From assembly GCF_017813365.1 (NCBI RefSeq), contig NZ_JAGIZA010000004.1:310001-374000 (forward strand): a DNA stretch of 64,000 nt, read 5' to 3'. Both the position numbers and the translations under genes were made by a program. Under the pieces are notes generated by a model. That model was not told the DNA's origin. It ran no database searches and saw only the letters and a list, made by a program, of their open reading frames with translations. This document shows, one piece after another, positions 45,888 through 53,297 of this stretch; position 1 is the first letter of the stretch; the number at the start of each line of letters is the position of its first letter. Source of the DNA: Roseomonas indoligenes. Its GTDB lineage: Bacteria; Pseudomonadota; Alphaproteobacteria; Acetobacterales; Acetobacteraceae.

Positions 45888-46386
45888 TCGCGTCGCCGTC
45901 TATCCCGGCACCTTCGACCCGGTCACGAACGGCCATCTGGACGTGATTGGGCGGGGCGCCCGGCTGGTGGACCGGCTGGTCATCGGGGTGGCCCGCAGCG
46001 CCGGCAAGGGCCCGGTCCTCTCACTGGAGGAGCGCGTGGAGTTGGTGCTGGCCGAGACGGCGGGCATCGCCCGCGCCACCGGGACGCGTATCGAGGCCGT
46101 GCCCTTCTCCGGCCTGCTGGTGGAGTTCGCCCGCGCCCAGGGCGCCACGGTCCTGCTGCGCGGCCTGCGGAACGTGACGGACTTCGATTACGAGGAGGGT
46201 ATGGCCGGCATGAACCACCGGCTGGCGCCGGAGGTGGAGACGGTTTTCCTCCTGGCGGGGGAGGGGACCTCCTTTATTGCCTCCCGCCTGGTGCGAGAGA
46301 TCGCGCAGTTGGGGGGAGACATTTCCTCCTTCGTGCCCCAATTGACCCGCGAGCGCATGCTCGCCCGCGTCCGCCCCGGCGCCTGA
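45880..46386 (+). CDS. coaD: Phosphopantetheine adenylyltransferase
   Basis: A 168-residue enzyme that joins ATP and 4'-phosphopantetheine to dephospho-CoA, the fourth step of CoA synthesis. The nucleotidyltransferase motif [14 protein letters not shown] (residues 8-21, with His19 in the T/HxGH signature), the [12 protein letters not shown] stretch near 91 and the C-terminal [18 protein letters not shown] near 128 match CoaD. Length is the usual one. The ATG at 45880 overlaps the gyrA stop by eight bases; an upstream in-frame ATG lies within gyrA and adds non-family residues. Confidence 0.96.
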
Positions 46387-46428
46387 CGGCGTACGGGGCC
46401 CGCCAAACACCCGGGAGTGACCACCGCC

Positions 46429-47001
46429 ATGCGGCGTCGGACCCTTATTACCACCTCGATCGCGACTGCCACGGGAGCCATGATGAGCGACGCCACCACC
46501 AACGAGGCCGAGGCCCAGGCCAATGCCGAGAACACCCTGTACCTGGACCTGAAGGACGGGCGGGTGACGATCGAGCTGCGGCCCGACCTGGCTCCGAAGC
46601 ACTGCGAGCGGATTAAGACCCTCGCGGCCCAGGGCTTCTACGACAACACGCCTTTCCATCGCGTGATCGAGGGCTTCATGGCCCAGGGCGGCGACCCGAC
46701 CGGCACCGGCACCGGCGGCAGCCAGCTGCCCGACCTGCCCGCGGAGTTCACCCCGGCGGCGAAGGCCCGCTTCCTGCGCGGCACCTGCGGCATGGCCCGC
46801 ACGCAGAGCCCGAACAGCGCGAACAGCCAGTTCTTCATCATGTTCGGGCCCTATCCGAGCCTGGACGGCCAGTACACGATCTGGGGCCGCGTGGTTTCCG
46901 GGATGGAGGCCGTGGACAAGATCAAGCGCGGCGCGGGTGGCAGCGGGATGGTGCAGAACCCCGACAAGATCATCAAGATGCGCCCGGCCGGGGTGGCCTG
47001 A
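46429..47001 (+). CDS. Cyclophilin-type peptidyl-prolyl isomerase
   Basis: A 190-residue cyclophilin that catalyses cis-trans isomerisation of prolyl bonds. The catalytic region is FYDNTPFHRVIEGFMAQGGDPTGTGTGG (about residues 69-96), followed by NSANSQFFIMF and LDGQYTIWGRVV. The N-terminal residues MRRRTLITTSIATATGAM resemble a signal peptide, so it may be periplasmic, or the true start may be the ATG at 46483 (MSDATTNEAEAQ) with GGGAG just upstream, which would make it cytoplasmic. Both starts have some ribosome-site support. It lies 42 bases after coaD and ends at a hairpin. Confidence 0.88.
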   Translation: MRRRTLITTSIATATGAMMSDATTNEAEAQANAENTLYLDLKDGRVTIELRPDLAPKHCERIKTLAAQGFYDNTPFHRVIEGFMAQGGDPTGTGTGGSQLPDLPAEFTPAAKARFLRGTCGMARTQSPNSANSQFFIMFGPYPSLDGQYTIWGRVVSGMEAVDKIKRGAGGSGMVQNPDKIIKMRPAGVA

Positions 47002-47020
47002 CCTTCCGTCTTGACGTTCG

Positions 47021-47047
47021 GTGCCCGGCCTTCCAAAGGTCGGGCAC
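47021..47047 (+). terminator. Hairpin after the cyclophilin gene
   Basis: GTGCCCGGCCTT pairs with AAGGTCGGGCAC with one G-T pair, over a three-base loop. It lies 20 bases past the stop codon and 25 bases before tRNA-Lys. There is no T-run. Confidence 0.5.
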
Positions 47048-47071
47048 CCCACGCGGCGATCTCCGCGTATC

Positions 47072-47147
47072 GCGCCTGTAGCTCAGTCGGTAGAGCACGA
47101 GACTTTTAATCTTGGGGTCCTGGGTTCGAGCCCCAGCGGGCGCACCA
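47072..47147 (+). tRNA. tRNA-Lys (anticodon TTT)
   Basis: A complete 76-base tRNA cloverleaf with the CCA end encoded. The acceptor stem GCGCCTG pairs with CGGGCGC (one T-G), the anticodon loop CTTTTAA gives TTT, the T arm CTGGGTTCGAGCCCCAG is perfect, and the D arm is standard. It is flanked on the right by small unrecognised genes, but no integrase or duplicated 3' end is visible within the window. Confidence 0.97.
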
Positions 47148-47206
47148 AGCTTTTTCTGGCCAGCGGCCGACAACGGCGGGACTGCCCCTTTCCGCCGGGA
47201 TGGTGG

Positions 47207-47512
47207 TCAGATCGGCTCTTCCTCGCTCTCCATCCTCGCCTTCATGCGGAGACCGGCCGGCGTCGTGCAGTAAGCCCGCATGGTCCGCGCGCCATCCGCC
47301 AGAATGTCGTCGTCGAAGCCGAAGGTCACTTCGCCGCCCTCAGCCCAACCGGCGGCAATCGCGGCCTCCAACCCGGCCAGGATCGGCTCGTCCGGGACGG
47401 GGCCCAGGCCCGGCCGGTAACTGAACCACAGCTCCCGCCATTCTCCTCTCGGCGGAAGCCAGTCCAGGACGCGCCGGTGCTGGGGCGTGAGGCGTGAGAT
47501 GAACTCCGCCAT
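47207..47512 (-). CDS. Hypothetical protein of about 101 residues
   Basis: A short soluble protein beginning MAEFISRLTPQHRRVLDWLPP and ending in an acidic MESEEEPI. It has aromatic, Trp-rich (GEWRELWFSYRPGLGPVP) and acidic segments and a composition that reads like a real protein, with no membrane segment and no known motif. A helix-turn-helix-like stretch at the N-terminus is possible. The start is not certain, as no strong ribosome site precedes the ATG at 47512 and the frame is open further upstream. It is opposite in direction to tRNA-Lys. Confidence 0.5.
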   Translation of the reverse strand: MAEFISRLTPQHRRVLDWLPPRGEWRELWFSYRPGLGPVPDEPILAGLEAAIAAGWAEGGEVTFGFDDDILADGARTMRAYCTTPAGLRMKARMESEEEPI

Positions 47513-47624
47513 CACTGGCGCCACTGGGTGAGGGAAGTCATCCTGTCTCCCTGGCAAGGCTTGACCGTTCTGCCCAGTTGCCCCTGTTCCTGAGGGTATC
47601 CTGGCGCGAAGGGATGGGCCAATC

Positions 47625-47810
47625 CTACAGGCTGACCAGCCGGTAGAAGACCTTCGCCGTCAGGACCAGCGTCGCCAAAAAGAGAAGGCCAACCACGGTG
47701 ATGAAGGCCTGACGGTCGGAGCCGATGGCGTCGAGCAACGCGTCGATTACCCGGATCAGGCCATCGCCCAGGTCGTCAGTCAGGCGTTGGAGGTGCGGTC
47801 TCCAGGGCAT
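47625..47810 (-). CDS. Small single-pass membrane protein
   Basis: A 61-residue candidate: an amphipathic N-terminal part (LTDDLGDGLIRVIDALLDAI) followed by one hydrophobic helix (ITVVGLLFLATLVLTAKVFY) and a short tail. No family is recognised. The frame is open further upstream but the added residues are Pro/Arg-rich and not protein-like, so I place the start at 47810, where the ribosome site is poor. The clean helix makes it worth listing, at low confidence. Confidence 0.4.
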   Translation of the reverse strand: MPWRPHLQRLTDDLGDGLIRVIDALLDAIGSDRQAFITVVGLLFLATLVLTAKVFYRLVSL

Positions 47811-47928
47811 GGGGTAGGATACGGGACGGAAGGCGCCTCGGAAAAGGGCCGGCTTGAGCGCCGCGGGCCGACCGCAAAGTCCGCCCAGGTCCGGCGTTCT
47901 TCCCCGAACACAGACAGGGAGTCGAAAG

Positions 47929-48111
47929 GTGGACGGGGAACAGGGCCGCAAGCACGCGGCCAAGCTGGACCTTCAACTCGGACAAGCCATTTCGGCCAGG
48001 GCCGAGGTGCAGATCTCGTCGGGCGGCCTGCTGGCAATCGGGGCGCTGGTGTCGAGCATCATTCTGTCGGTCGCTCCGCTTGTCTGGGCGGCTCGGAGGA
48101 GACCGTACTGA
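47929..48111 (+). CDS. Small membrane protein of 60 residues
   Basis: A GTG-started frame with AGGGAG seven bases upstream, a good ribosome site. The protein has a charged N-terminal helix (GRKHAAKLDLQLGQAIS), one membrane helix (GGLLAIGALVSSIILSVAPLVWAA) and a positive RRR tail, which suggests N-out or N-in insertion as a single-pass protein. I do not recognise a family. It is divergent from the similar-sized 47625-47810 frame, with 118 bases between the starts. Confidence 0.5.
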   Translation: MDGEQGRKHAAKLDLQLGQAISARAEVQISSGGLLAIGALVSSIILSVAPLVWAARRRPY

Positions 48112-48411
48112 GGAGGTTGGCGTTCGGAAGGACTGACAAAGGCAGGTGTTCACCCCGGGTGACCCTGCCGGCCGCATCTCGCTTGCCGTCCAAGGCCCGT
48201 CGAGCGCAGCAAGGCGGGGATCCTCAACGCCCTGAGCTCCTCCTGTCCGAGGGATGGGAGCAGAGACCAGGACCTTCAACCCGCATCGACGTATCGACGC
48301 CGTCGATACTGGGAATCCACCGCATGCGTTGGAGTTTCCGCCGGACAGGGCGCATTTCCCGTTCATCATAGAGCGGCACCCCGCCGCCCCATCCACCCAG
48401 GACATGCCGCC
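48112..48411. other. Intergenic region with a 19-bp palindrome
   Basis: A 300-base gap before the small secreted protein. I find no protein-like frame. It holds the perfect 19-bp palindrome listed separately and the leader of the next gene. Otherwise I see nothing in it. Confidence 0.6.
48291..48309. promoter_or_regulatory. Perfect 19-bp palindrome, possible operator
   Basis: GTATCGACG-C-CGTCGATAC: nine-base arms with a single central base. It sits about 103 bases upstream of the small secreted protein gene. Perfect odd-length palindromes of this size are typical of dimeric regulators of the TetR, MarR or LuxR kinds. The half site ATCGAC also occurs once more just before it (48285-48290). 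No regulator gene is adjacent. Confidence 0.5.
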
Positions 48412-48618
48412 ATGATGAACTTCCGCACCCTCGCCCTCGCCGCCGCCCTGATCGGCTCCCTCGCCGCCCCGGCCTTCGCCGACCAGGACCGCGTGCCCGA
48501 GGGCGCCACTGCCTCCGGCCGTTGGACCGCTGGCGACAGCCGCACCCCGCTGGCCGGCAGCACTGCGGACCGCCTGGAGCAGTCCGGCGCCACCGGCGGC
48601 GGCGGCCAGCACTCGTAA
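48412..48618 (+). CDS. Small exported protein
   Basis: A 68-residue protein with a clear signal peptide (MMNFRTLALAAALIGSLAAPAFA, cleavage after AFA). The mature part is about 45 residues, hydrophilic, rich in Gly, Ser and Thr (SGRWTAGDSRTPLAGSTADRLEQ) with no cysteine. I know of no family. It has a palindrome upstream and a strong terminator 62 bases downstream, so it is a single-gene transcript and looks like a real, regulated small periplasmic protein. Confidence 0.7.
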   Translation: MMNFRTLALAAALIGSLAAPAFADQDRVPEGATASGRWTAGDSRTPLAGSTADRLEQSGATGGGGQHS

Positions 48619-48679
48619 CCAGCCGCGCCACCGATAGCCCAGGTTCTTGTCCTGGGGTCTGGGCCTCGATGGCCCGAGA

Positions 48680-48710
48680 GGGGCTGCCAGGAACTCCTGG
48701 CAGCCCCTTT
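48680..48710 (+). terminator. Intrinsic terminator of the small exported protein
   Basis: A perfect 12-bp stem (GGGGCTGCCAGG with CCTGGCAGCCCC) over a four-base loop, followed by TTTGCTCGT. It ends 62 bases after the stop codon. This is one of the better terminators in the window. Confidence 0.85.
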
Positions 48711-48857
48711 GCTCGTGTGAGGCGGCTTCAGATGGGTTCCCACAAACGCTTGGGCGGCCAGCGGCCTGCCGGAGTGGACGTTGATGGCCCCGACCACCGG
48801 CGATCTTGCCACTCCGCCGGTTACGGTTCCTTTGACATTTCGCCTCACCATGGCGCC

Positions 48858-50006
48858 ATGCAGCTAAGGCCAGAGCAGACCGTCGCGCGCAGCCCGGTGG
48901 ATGACGCCCGCCCGGCGACGTTCCTCGAGCGCGGGGTGATGGTGCCCTTCACGACGCCGATGCTCCTGGGCAGCCGCGTGCGGCCGAGCGGCCGGCGGGG
49001 GCTGGAGATTGCCGTCCCGAGTCCGGCGGGCGTCCGCGGATTCTACGTGCTTCCCCTCCGGGGCCTTCCGGACATCTGCACACCCACGCTCCACGACCGC
49101 TTGCTGGTGGATTTGGTCGAGCGGATCCCGGCCGTGACGCCCGACGCCATCATCGGCGCGACGCGGCAGGTGGCGCAGGAAGGCTTCGCGGGTCGGGAGG
49201 CCGCCGCCGCCGCATCTGCCGCAGCGAAGGCCCAGGCGAATCAGCGGCTGATCACGAATTACCGCTTACTGCTGCTTCTGATCCGGCAAACCGAAGTACA
49301 GGGCGAGCACGTCTTGCCTCCGGAACGGGACGTGCCCTTAAGCGTCCAGCGCCGCGCAGAGCGCGCCGTCGCCCGCCTGGCGCATGACGCCGGGCTCTCC
49401 CCTTCGGCCGTGGTCACGGCGATGGACGGGCTGACGGAGGCCTACCTGGCCGTGGGCTTCCGCGGCGACCCGACGCGGGCGCGCTACCAGGGCGAGCTCG
49501 TCGCGCTGGCCGACATGGCCGAGGAAGTGGCGCGCTGGGGCGAGTTGGCGGTGGACCCGCAGCAATCCGGCTGCGCCTCTCTGATCGCCCGGTCCGCCCG
49601 GCTGACGGTTGAAGCCGGGGAGATCCTGATGGAACGCGTCCTCGCCGCGACCGAGGACCTTCGGGCGCTGCTGCTGCGCTGGACCCGGGACTCGGAAGCC
49701 GTGCTGCGCGAGACGGCCCGCCTGGCCTGGCTGCTGGACGGCTGGTCCGTCATGGCCGGCCTCTGGCGGAGCGCCGACCGGATGGGGCGCGCGGCGACGG
49801 TCGGTGAGATGGCCGTGATGGTGCCGAGCATGCCGCGGGAGGTCACCCGGTGGACGGGCGAGGCGAGCGGGGAAGTGTCGGACGAGCCGCATAGCGTGAC
49901 CCACAGCATGCGCAGCCGCTTCGTCGTCCGCATGACGGACTGGCGCACGGGACGGATGCTTGAATTGACGGAGCGGAACGAGGTCATCGTGAAGGAATGC
50001 CTGTGA
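48858..50006 (+). CDS. Unknown protein, first of an overlapping pair
   Basis: A 382-residue soluble protein with no signal peptide and no membrane helix; I do not recognise it. The N-terminal third is the most conserved-looking part (FLERGVMVPFTTPMLLGSRVRP and RRGLEIAVPSPAGVRGFYVLP, about residues 22-70), followed by helical segments rich in Ala, Arg and Leu up to 320 and an ending ELTERNEVIVKECL. The start at 48858 is chosen as the first ATG of the protein-like part; the frame runs upstream through the terminator of the previous gene. It overlaps the next gene by ten bases, so both are likely made together. Confidence 0.7.
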   Translation: MQLRPEQTVARSPVDDARPATFLERGVMVPFTTPMLLGSRVRPSGRRGLEIAVPSPAGVRGFYVLPLRGLPDICTPTLHDRLLVDLVERIPAVTPDAIIGATRQVAQEGFAGREAAAAASAAAKAQANQRLITNYRLLLLLIRQTEVQGEHVLPPERDVPLSVQRRAERAVARLAHDAGLSPSAVVTAMDGLTEAYLAVGFRGDPTRARYQGELVALADMAEEVARWGELAVDPQQSGCASLIARSARLTVEAGEILMERVLAATEDLRALLLRWTRDSEAVLRETARLAWLLDGWSVMAGLWRSADRMGRAATVGEMAVMVPSMPREVTRWTGEASGEVSDEPHSVTHSMRSRFVVRMTDWRTGRMLELTERNEVIVKECL

Positions 50007-51256
50007 ACGCCGTCGCCCCGCTCGGAAACGGCACGGCCGAACTGCGCCTGCTGAGCGGCGCCCTGGCCGATGCCTCGCGGGAGCAGCTGGCGCGGGTGGT
50101 CTCGCTGATCGACGAACTGCCTGACCGCGCCGGGGCCGACAGCCTGTTGGAACGCGCGCGGCCGCGGCTGCGGGAGCTGAACCTGCCCCGCCCGCTCGGC
50201 TTCACGCGGCTGCTTTTCCTGCCCTTCGACATGCTGATCGTGCCGCCCTCGGCCTGGGCCCCCGGCGGCCCGGCGATCCCGCGCACGGCGCTTCGGGTGC
50301 TTTCCGCCGCTGTGGAGGGAAAGCTGGGACCGGAGGCGGCGCGCATCGACGCCGATTGCGCCGGCCTGACTGCCGAGCAGCCCGAGAAGATCCTCACCCT
50401 CGGCCGGATGCTCTGGCCCGCCGCGGCCCATGCGCTGCCCGGAAGCTCGCCCGAGGGGTGGGAGGCGGCGGGGCTGCCCGCGCGGGAGTACCCGGTCTTG
50501 CGGGAACGCTGCGCGGCGGGCTGGCGCCACGCGGTCGCGATCTGGCCCGCGCTGCAGGCCGCGGCGGAGGGGCCGCCGGAGGTGCTGGCCCGGCAGGCGC
50601 TGGAAGGTGCGGCTGCGGAGGGTGGCGCGGCGCTGGAGGTGGCTCTCCGGATGCTCATGGCGCGGGCTTCCCGCCCGGCGAGCCTCGCCACCCTTGCCAT
50701 TCGCCTTTCCCCGTCCGGATCGGCGCAGGCAGCCCGGGCCGCACAGGGCGCGGTGGACGAGTACCTGCATCGCCGTGAGCTGGGGGTGGCGACCGCGGGT
50801 GACCGGTGCGGGCAGGCGCGTCGTGCCGCGGCCGACGCCCTGGCCGTCTGCGTCCTCGCCGAAGACTTTGAGGCATCCGGCCTGCTCGGCCTTCCGGCCC
50901 GGCGGGAACGGCTGCAGGCGATCCGCAGGGCAACCGCCGATACCTGCCGGGAGAGCTTCGCCGGACTGCTCTCCGAGGAGCTGCTGGGACCTCTTGCCGC
51001 GCTGGGGAGAACCGGAGCGGCCGAGGCGCACGCCATCCTGCCGTCGCTGGAGGAGGCTGCGCGCCTGCTCCGGCGGATCGAGGGCAGCGGGCGACGTCTG
51101 GGCGGGGCGGAAACTTATGATTTCGCGCTGAATGCGGCCGCTGCCGAGGTTGCCGATGGCGGTGCAGCCGCTGGGCTGGCCCATGTGGAGCGGCTGCGGC
51201 TCGTGGAGATGCTGGCCGGACCGGAAGCCGCGCTCCGGCTCGTCGGGTGGCCGTGA
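49997..51256 (+). CDS. Unknown protein, second of an overlapping pair
   Basis: A 419-residue helical, Ala-rich cytoplasmic protein that I do not recognise. One segment stands out, LPRPLGFTRLLFLPFDMLIVPPSAWAPGGPAIPRTAL (about residues 63-99), with LPFDMLIVP a candidate family motif. No Walker, zinc or catalytic motif is visible. It starts ten bases before the end of the previous gene, and the next gene (TauE-like) is convergent. The two proteins may form a complex of unknown function; no related gene appears elsewhere in the window. Confidence 0.7.
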   Translation: MPVNAVAPLGNGTAELRLLSGALADASREQLARVVSLIDELPDRAGADSLLERARPRLRELNLPRPLGFTRLLFLPFDMLIVPPSAWAPGGPAIPRTALRVLSAAVEGKLGPEAARIDADCAGLTAEQPEKILTLGRMLWPAAAHALPGSSPEGWEAAGLPAREYPVLRERCAAGWRHAVAIWPALQAAAEGPPEVLARQALEGAAAEGGAALEVALRMLMARASRPASLATLAIRLSPSGSAQAARAAQGAVDEYLHRRELGVATAGDRCGQARRAAADALAVCVLAEDFEASGLLGLPARRERLQAIRRATADTCRESFAGLLSEELLGPLAALGRTGAAEAHAILPSLEEAARLLRRIEGSGRRLGGAETYDFALNAAAAEVADGGAAAGLAHVERLRLVEMLAGPEAALRLVGWP

Positions 51257-51323
51257 CACCGCTCCTCCCCGGGGCGCGGCGGCGGAGCTCCTAGGGCCGA
51301 ACGGTCCGATCGGGAAACCCGCC

Positions 51324-52097
51324 TCAGTTCCCGCCGAGGAGCCCGGCGAGTCCCCGCGCGGCGGTGAGGAGTGCCACCAGGGCCAAGGTGACAAGGGAGA
51401 TGCGGCGATGCGCCCCGCCCAGTCGCCGGAAGAGAGCGGCACCGATGCGCGAACCGGCCAGCATCAAGGGCGTGCCGGCCAGGACGAGCAGGGCTTCGGC
51501 ACGCCCGACCGCGCCGATGACGAGCAGGCTGCCACTGGAGAGCAGCGCGGAGAACAGGAAGAAGACGAGGAGCGAGGCCCGGACCTGGGCGGGCGGCATT
51601 GGCAGGGCCAGGTAATAGGCGACCGCCGGCGGGCCCGGCATGGCGGCCAGGCCGTTGAAGAGGCCGGAGAGGGCGCCGGCCGTCGCGGTGGTGCCGCGCC
51701 CGGGCATGCTGCGGAACCCCTGGCCGCCGCCAAGCGCCAGCACCGCAACCCCGCAAGCGCCCGCGAGCACCAGCCGCGCCACGTCCGCGGGCAACCAGGC
51801 GAGCATCAGCGTGCCGAGCGGGGAGGCGAGAACGGAACCGACGGCCAGCCAGCGCACCGAGGGCCAGTGGCACTGGCGCGCGGCATCCCGGAAATCCAGG
51901 AGCCCGCCCAGGAGTTGCAGCCCGGCAGCCAGCGCCACCGCCAGGATCGGCGGCAGGGCAAGGCTCATCAGCGGAACCGCGATGATGGCGAAGCCGAAGC
52001 CCGTGAACCCCCGGAAGACGGCGCAGAGCGCGACGATGAGGGTGACCGCCGCCAGGGCGCCAGTGGAGGGAAGGCCGGAGAGGGCGAGGTCGGGCAT
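51324..52097 (-). CDS. TauE/SafE-family membrane permease
   Basis: A 257-residue protein with about eight membrane helices, of the TauE/SafE (sulfite exporter) family. The N-terminal FRGFTGFGFAIIAVPLMSL repeat and the second repeat (GALSGLFNGLAAMPGPPAVAYYLAL near 142-166) are the family's internal duplication. Members move organosulfur anions, sulfite or other small anions, so the substrate is open. It is convergent with the unknown pair and has no sulfur gene near it. Confidence 0.82.
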   Translation of the reverse strand: MPDLALSGLPSTGALAAVTLIVALCAVFRGFTGFGFAIIAVPLMSLALPPILAVALAAGLQLLGGLLDFRDAARQCHWPSVRWLAVGSVLASPLGTLMLAWLPADVARLVLAGACGVAVLALGGGQGFRSMPGRGTTATAGALSGLFNGLAAMPGPPAVAYYLALPMPPAQVRASLLVFFLFSALLSSGSLLVIGAVGRAEALLVLAGTPLMLAGSRIGAALFRRLGGAHRRISLVTLALVALLTAARGLAGLLGGN

Positions 52098-52190
52098 CGG
52101 CCCGGCGCTACGCCCATCCGGCGGGGTCGGGAAGGGGGCCTCTCCTCAAGCCCCCTTCCTGCGGTCACGCGCGCGGGGTAAGCCGCCGCC

Positions 52191-53297
52191 GTGCCGGCCC
52201 AACCCCTCCCTGCCGAAATCACGATCGTTGTCCCCTGCTACAACGAGGCGGCGAACGTCGCCCCGATGGTGGAGCGACTGGACGCGGCCCTGACCGGCGT
52301 GGCGTGGGAAGTCGTCTTCGTGGACGACGACAGCCCGGACGGCACGGCCGCGCGGGTGCGGGAGCTGGCGGCGGTCGACCCCAGGGTGCGCGGCATCCGG
52401 CGCATCGGGCGGCGCGGCCTCGCCTCCGCGGTGACGGAGGGGGTGCTATCCTCCTCCGCCCCTTATGTCGCGGTGATCGACGGCGACCTGCAGCACGACG
52501 AGACGATCCTGCCGGCCATGCTTGCGGCTGTGCGGGACGGCGGCGCCGATGTGGCGATCGGCAGCCGCCACGCGGAGGGCGGCGAGGCCGGCGAAGGCTT
52601 CTCCGCCGCGCGGGCGCGGGTGAGCGATGCCGGCACGCGCCTGGCGGCGATGCTGCTGCCCACGCCGGTCGGCGATCCGATGAGCGGCTTCTTCCTCCTG
52701 CCGCGGCCGCTGTTCGAGGCGATCGCTCCGCGGCTTTCTGCCCGCGGCTTCAAGATCCTGCTGGATATCCTGCTCTCGGCCGGGCGGGCGCTGCAGGTGG
52801 CTGAGGTGCCTTACCGGTTCCGGCCGCGGGTCGCCGGGGAGTCGAAGCTCGATGCCACCGTGCTGCTGGAATTCCTCGGCCTGCTGATGGACAAGGCTCT
52901 CGGGGGGCTGCTGCCCTGGCGCTTCATTTCCTTCGCGGCCGTCGGCGCGGTCGGGCTGGTGGTGCACTTGGCCGTTCTCTTCCTCGCTTCCCGCGTGCCG
53001 GGGCTGGAGTTCGAGGCGGCGCAGTGGACCGCCACCTTCGCCGCCATGACCGTGAACTTCCTGCTGAACAACCGAATCACCTACCGCGACCTGCGGCTGC
53101 GCGGGCCGCGTCTGGTTCGGGGGCTGGTGCTGTTCTACGCGGTCTGCGCCATCGGCGCCGTGGCGAATGTCGGCATCGCTGGACTGCTGGTTCATGAAAG
53201 GCTGGCGGGCTGGGGTGGGGCAGGGGCGGCGGGGGCGCTGCTGACCGTGGTGTGGAACTACGCGGTCTCCTCAACCCTGGTGTGGCGGGGTCGGTGA
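52191..53297 (+). CDS. GT2 glycosyltransferase fused to a GtrA-like membrane domain
   Basis: A 368-residue fusion. The first part (about 1-235) is a family-2 glycosyltransferase of the dolichol-phosphate-mannose/ArnC type: VVPCYNEAAN near 13, VDDDSPDGTA near 44 and DGDLQHDE near 97. The second part (about 240-368) is a GtrA-like four-helix domain (FISFAAVGAVGLVVHLAVLF and so on). Such proteins make polyprenyl-phosphate sugars and may flip them. The start is GTG. The next gene, a GT39-like transferase, overlaps it by four bases (GTGA) and would use the product. Confidence 0.88.
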   Translation: MPAQPLPAEITIVVPCYNEAANVAPMVERLDAALTGVAWEVVFVDDDSPDGTAARVRELAAVDPRVRGIRRIGRRGLASAVTEGVLSSSAPYVAVIDGDLQHDETILPAMLAAVRDGGADVAIGSRHAEGGEAGEGFSAARARVSDAGTRLAAMLLPTPVGDPMSGFFLLPRPLFEAIAPRLSARGFKILLDILLSAGRALQVAEVPYRFRPRVAGESKLDATVLLEFLGLLMDKALGGLLPWRFISFAAVGAVGLVVHLAVLFLASRVPGLEFEAAQWTATFAAMTVNFLLNNRITYRDLRLRGPRLVRGLVLFYAVCAIGAVANVGIAGLLVHERLAGWGGAGAAGALLTVVWNYAVSSTLVWRGR

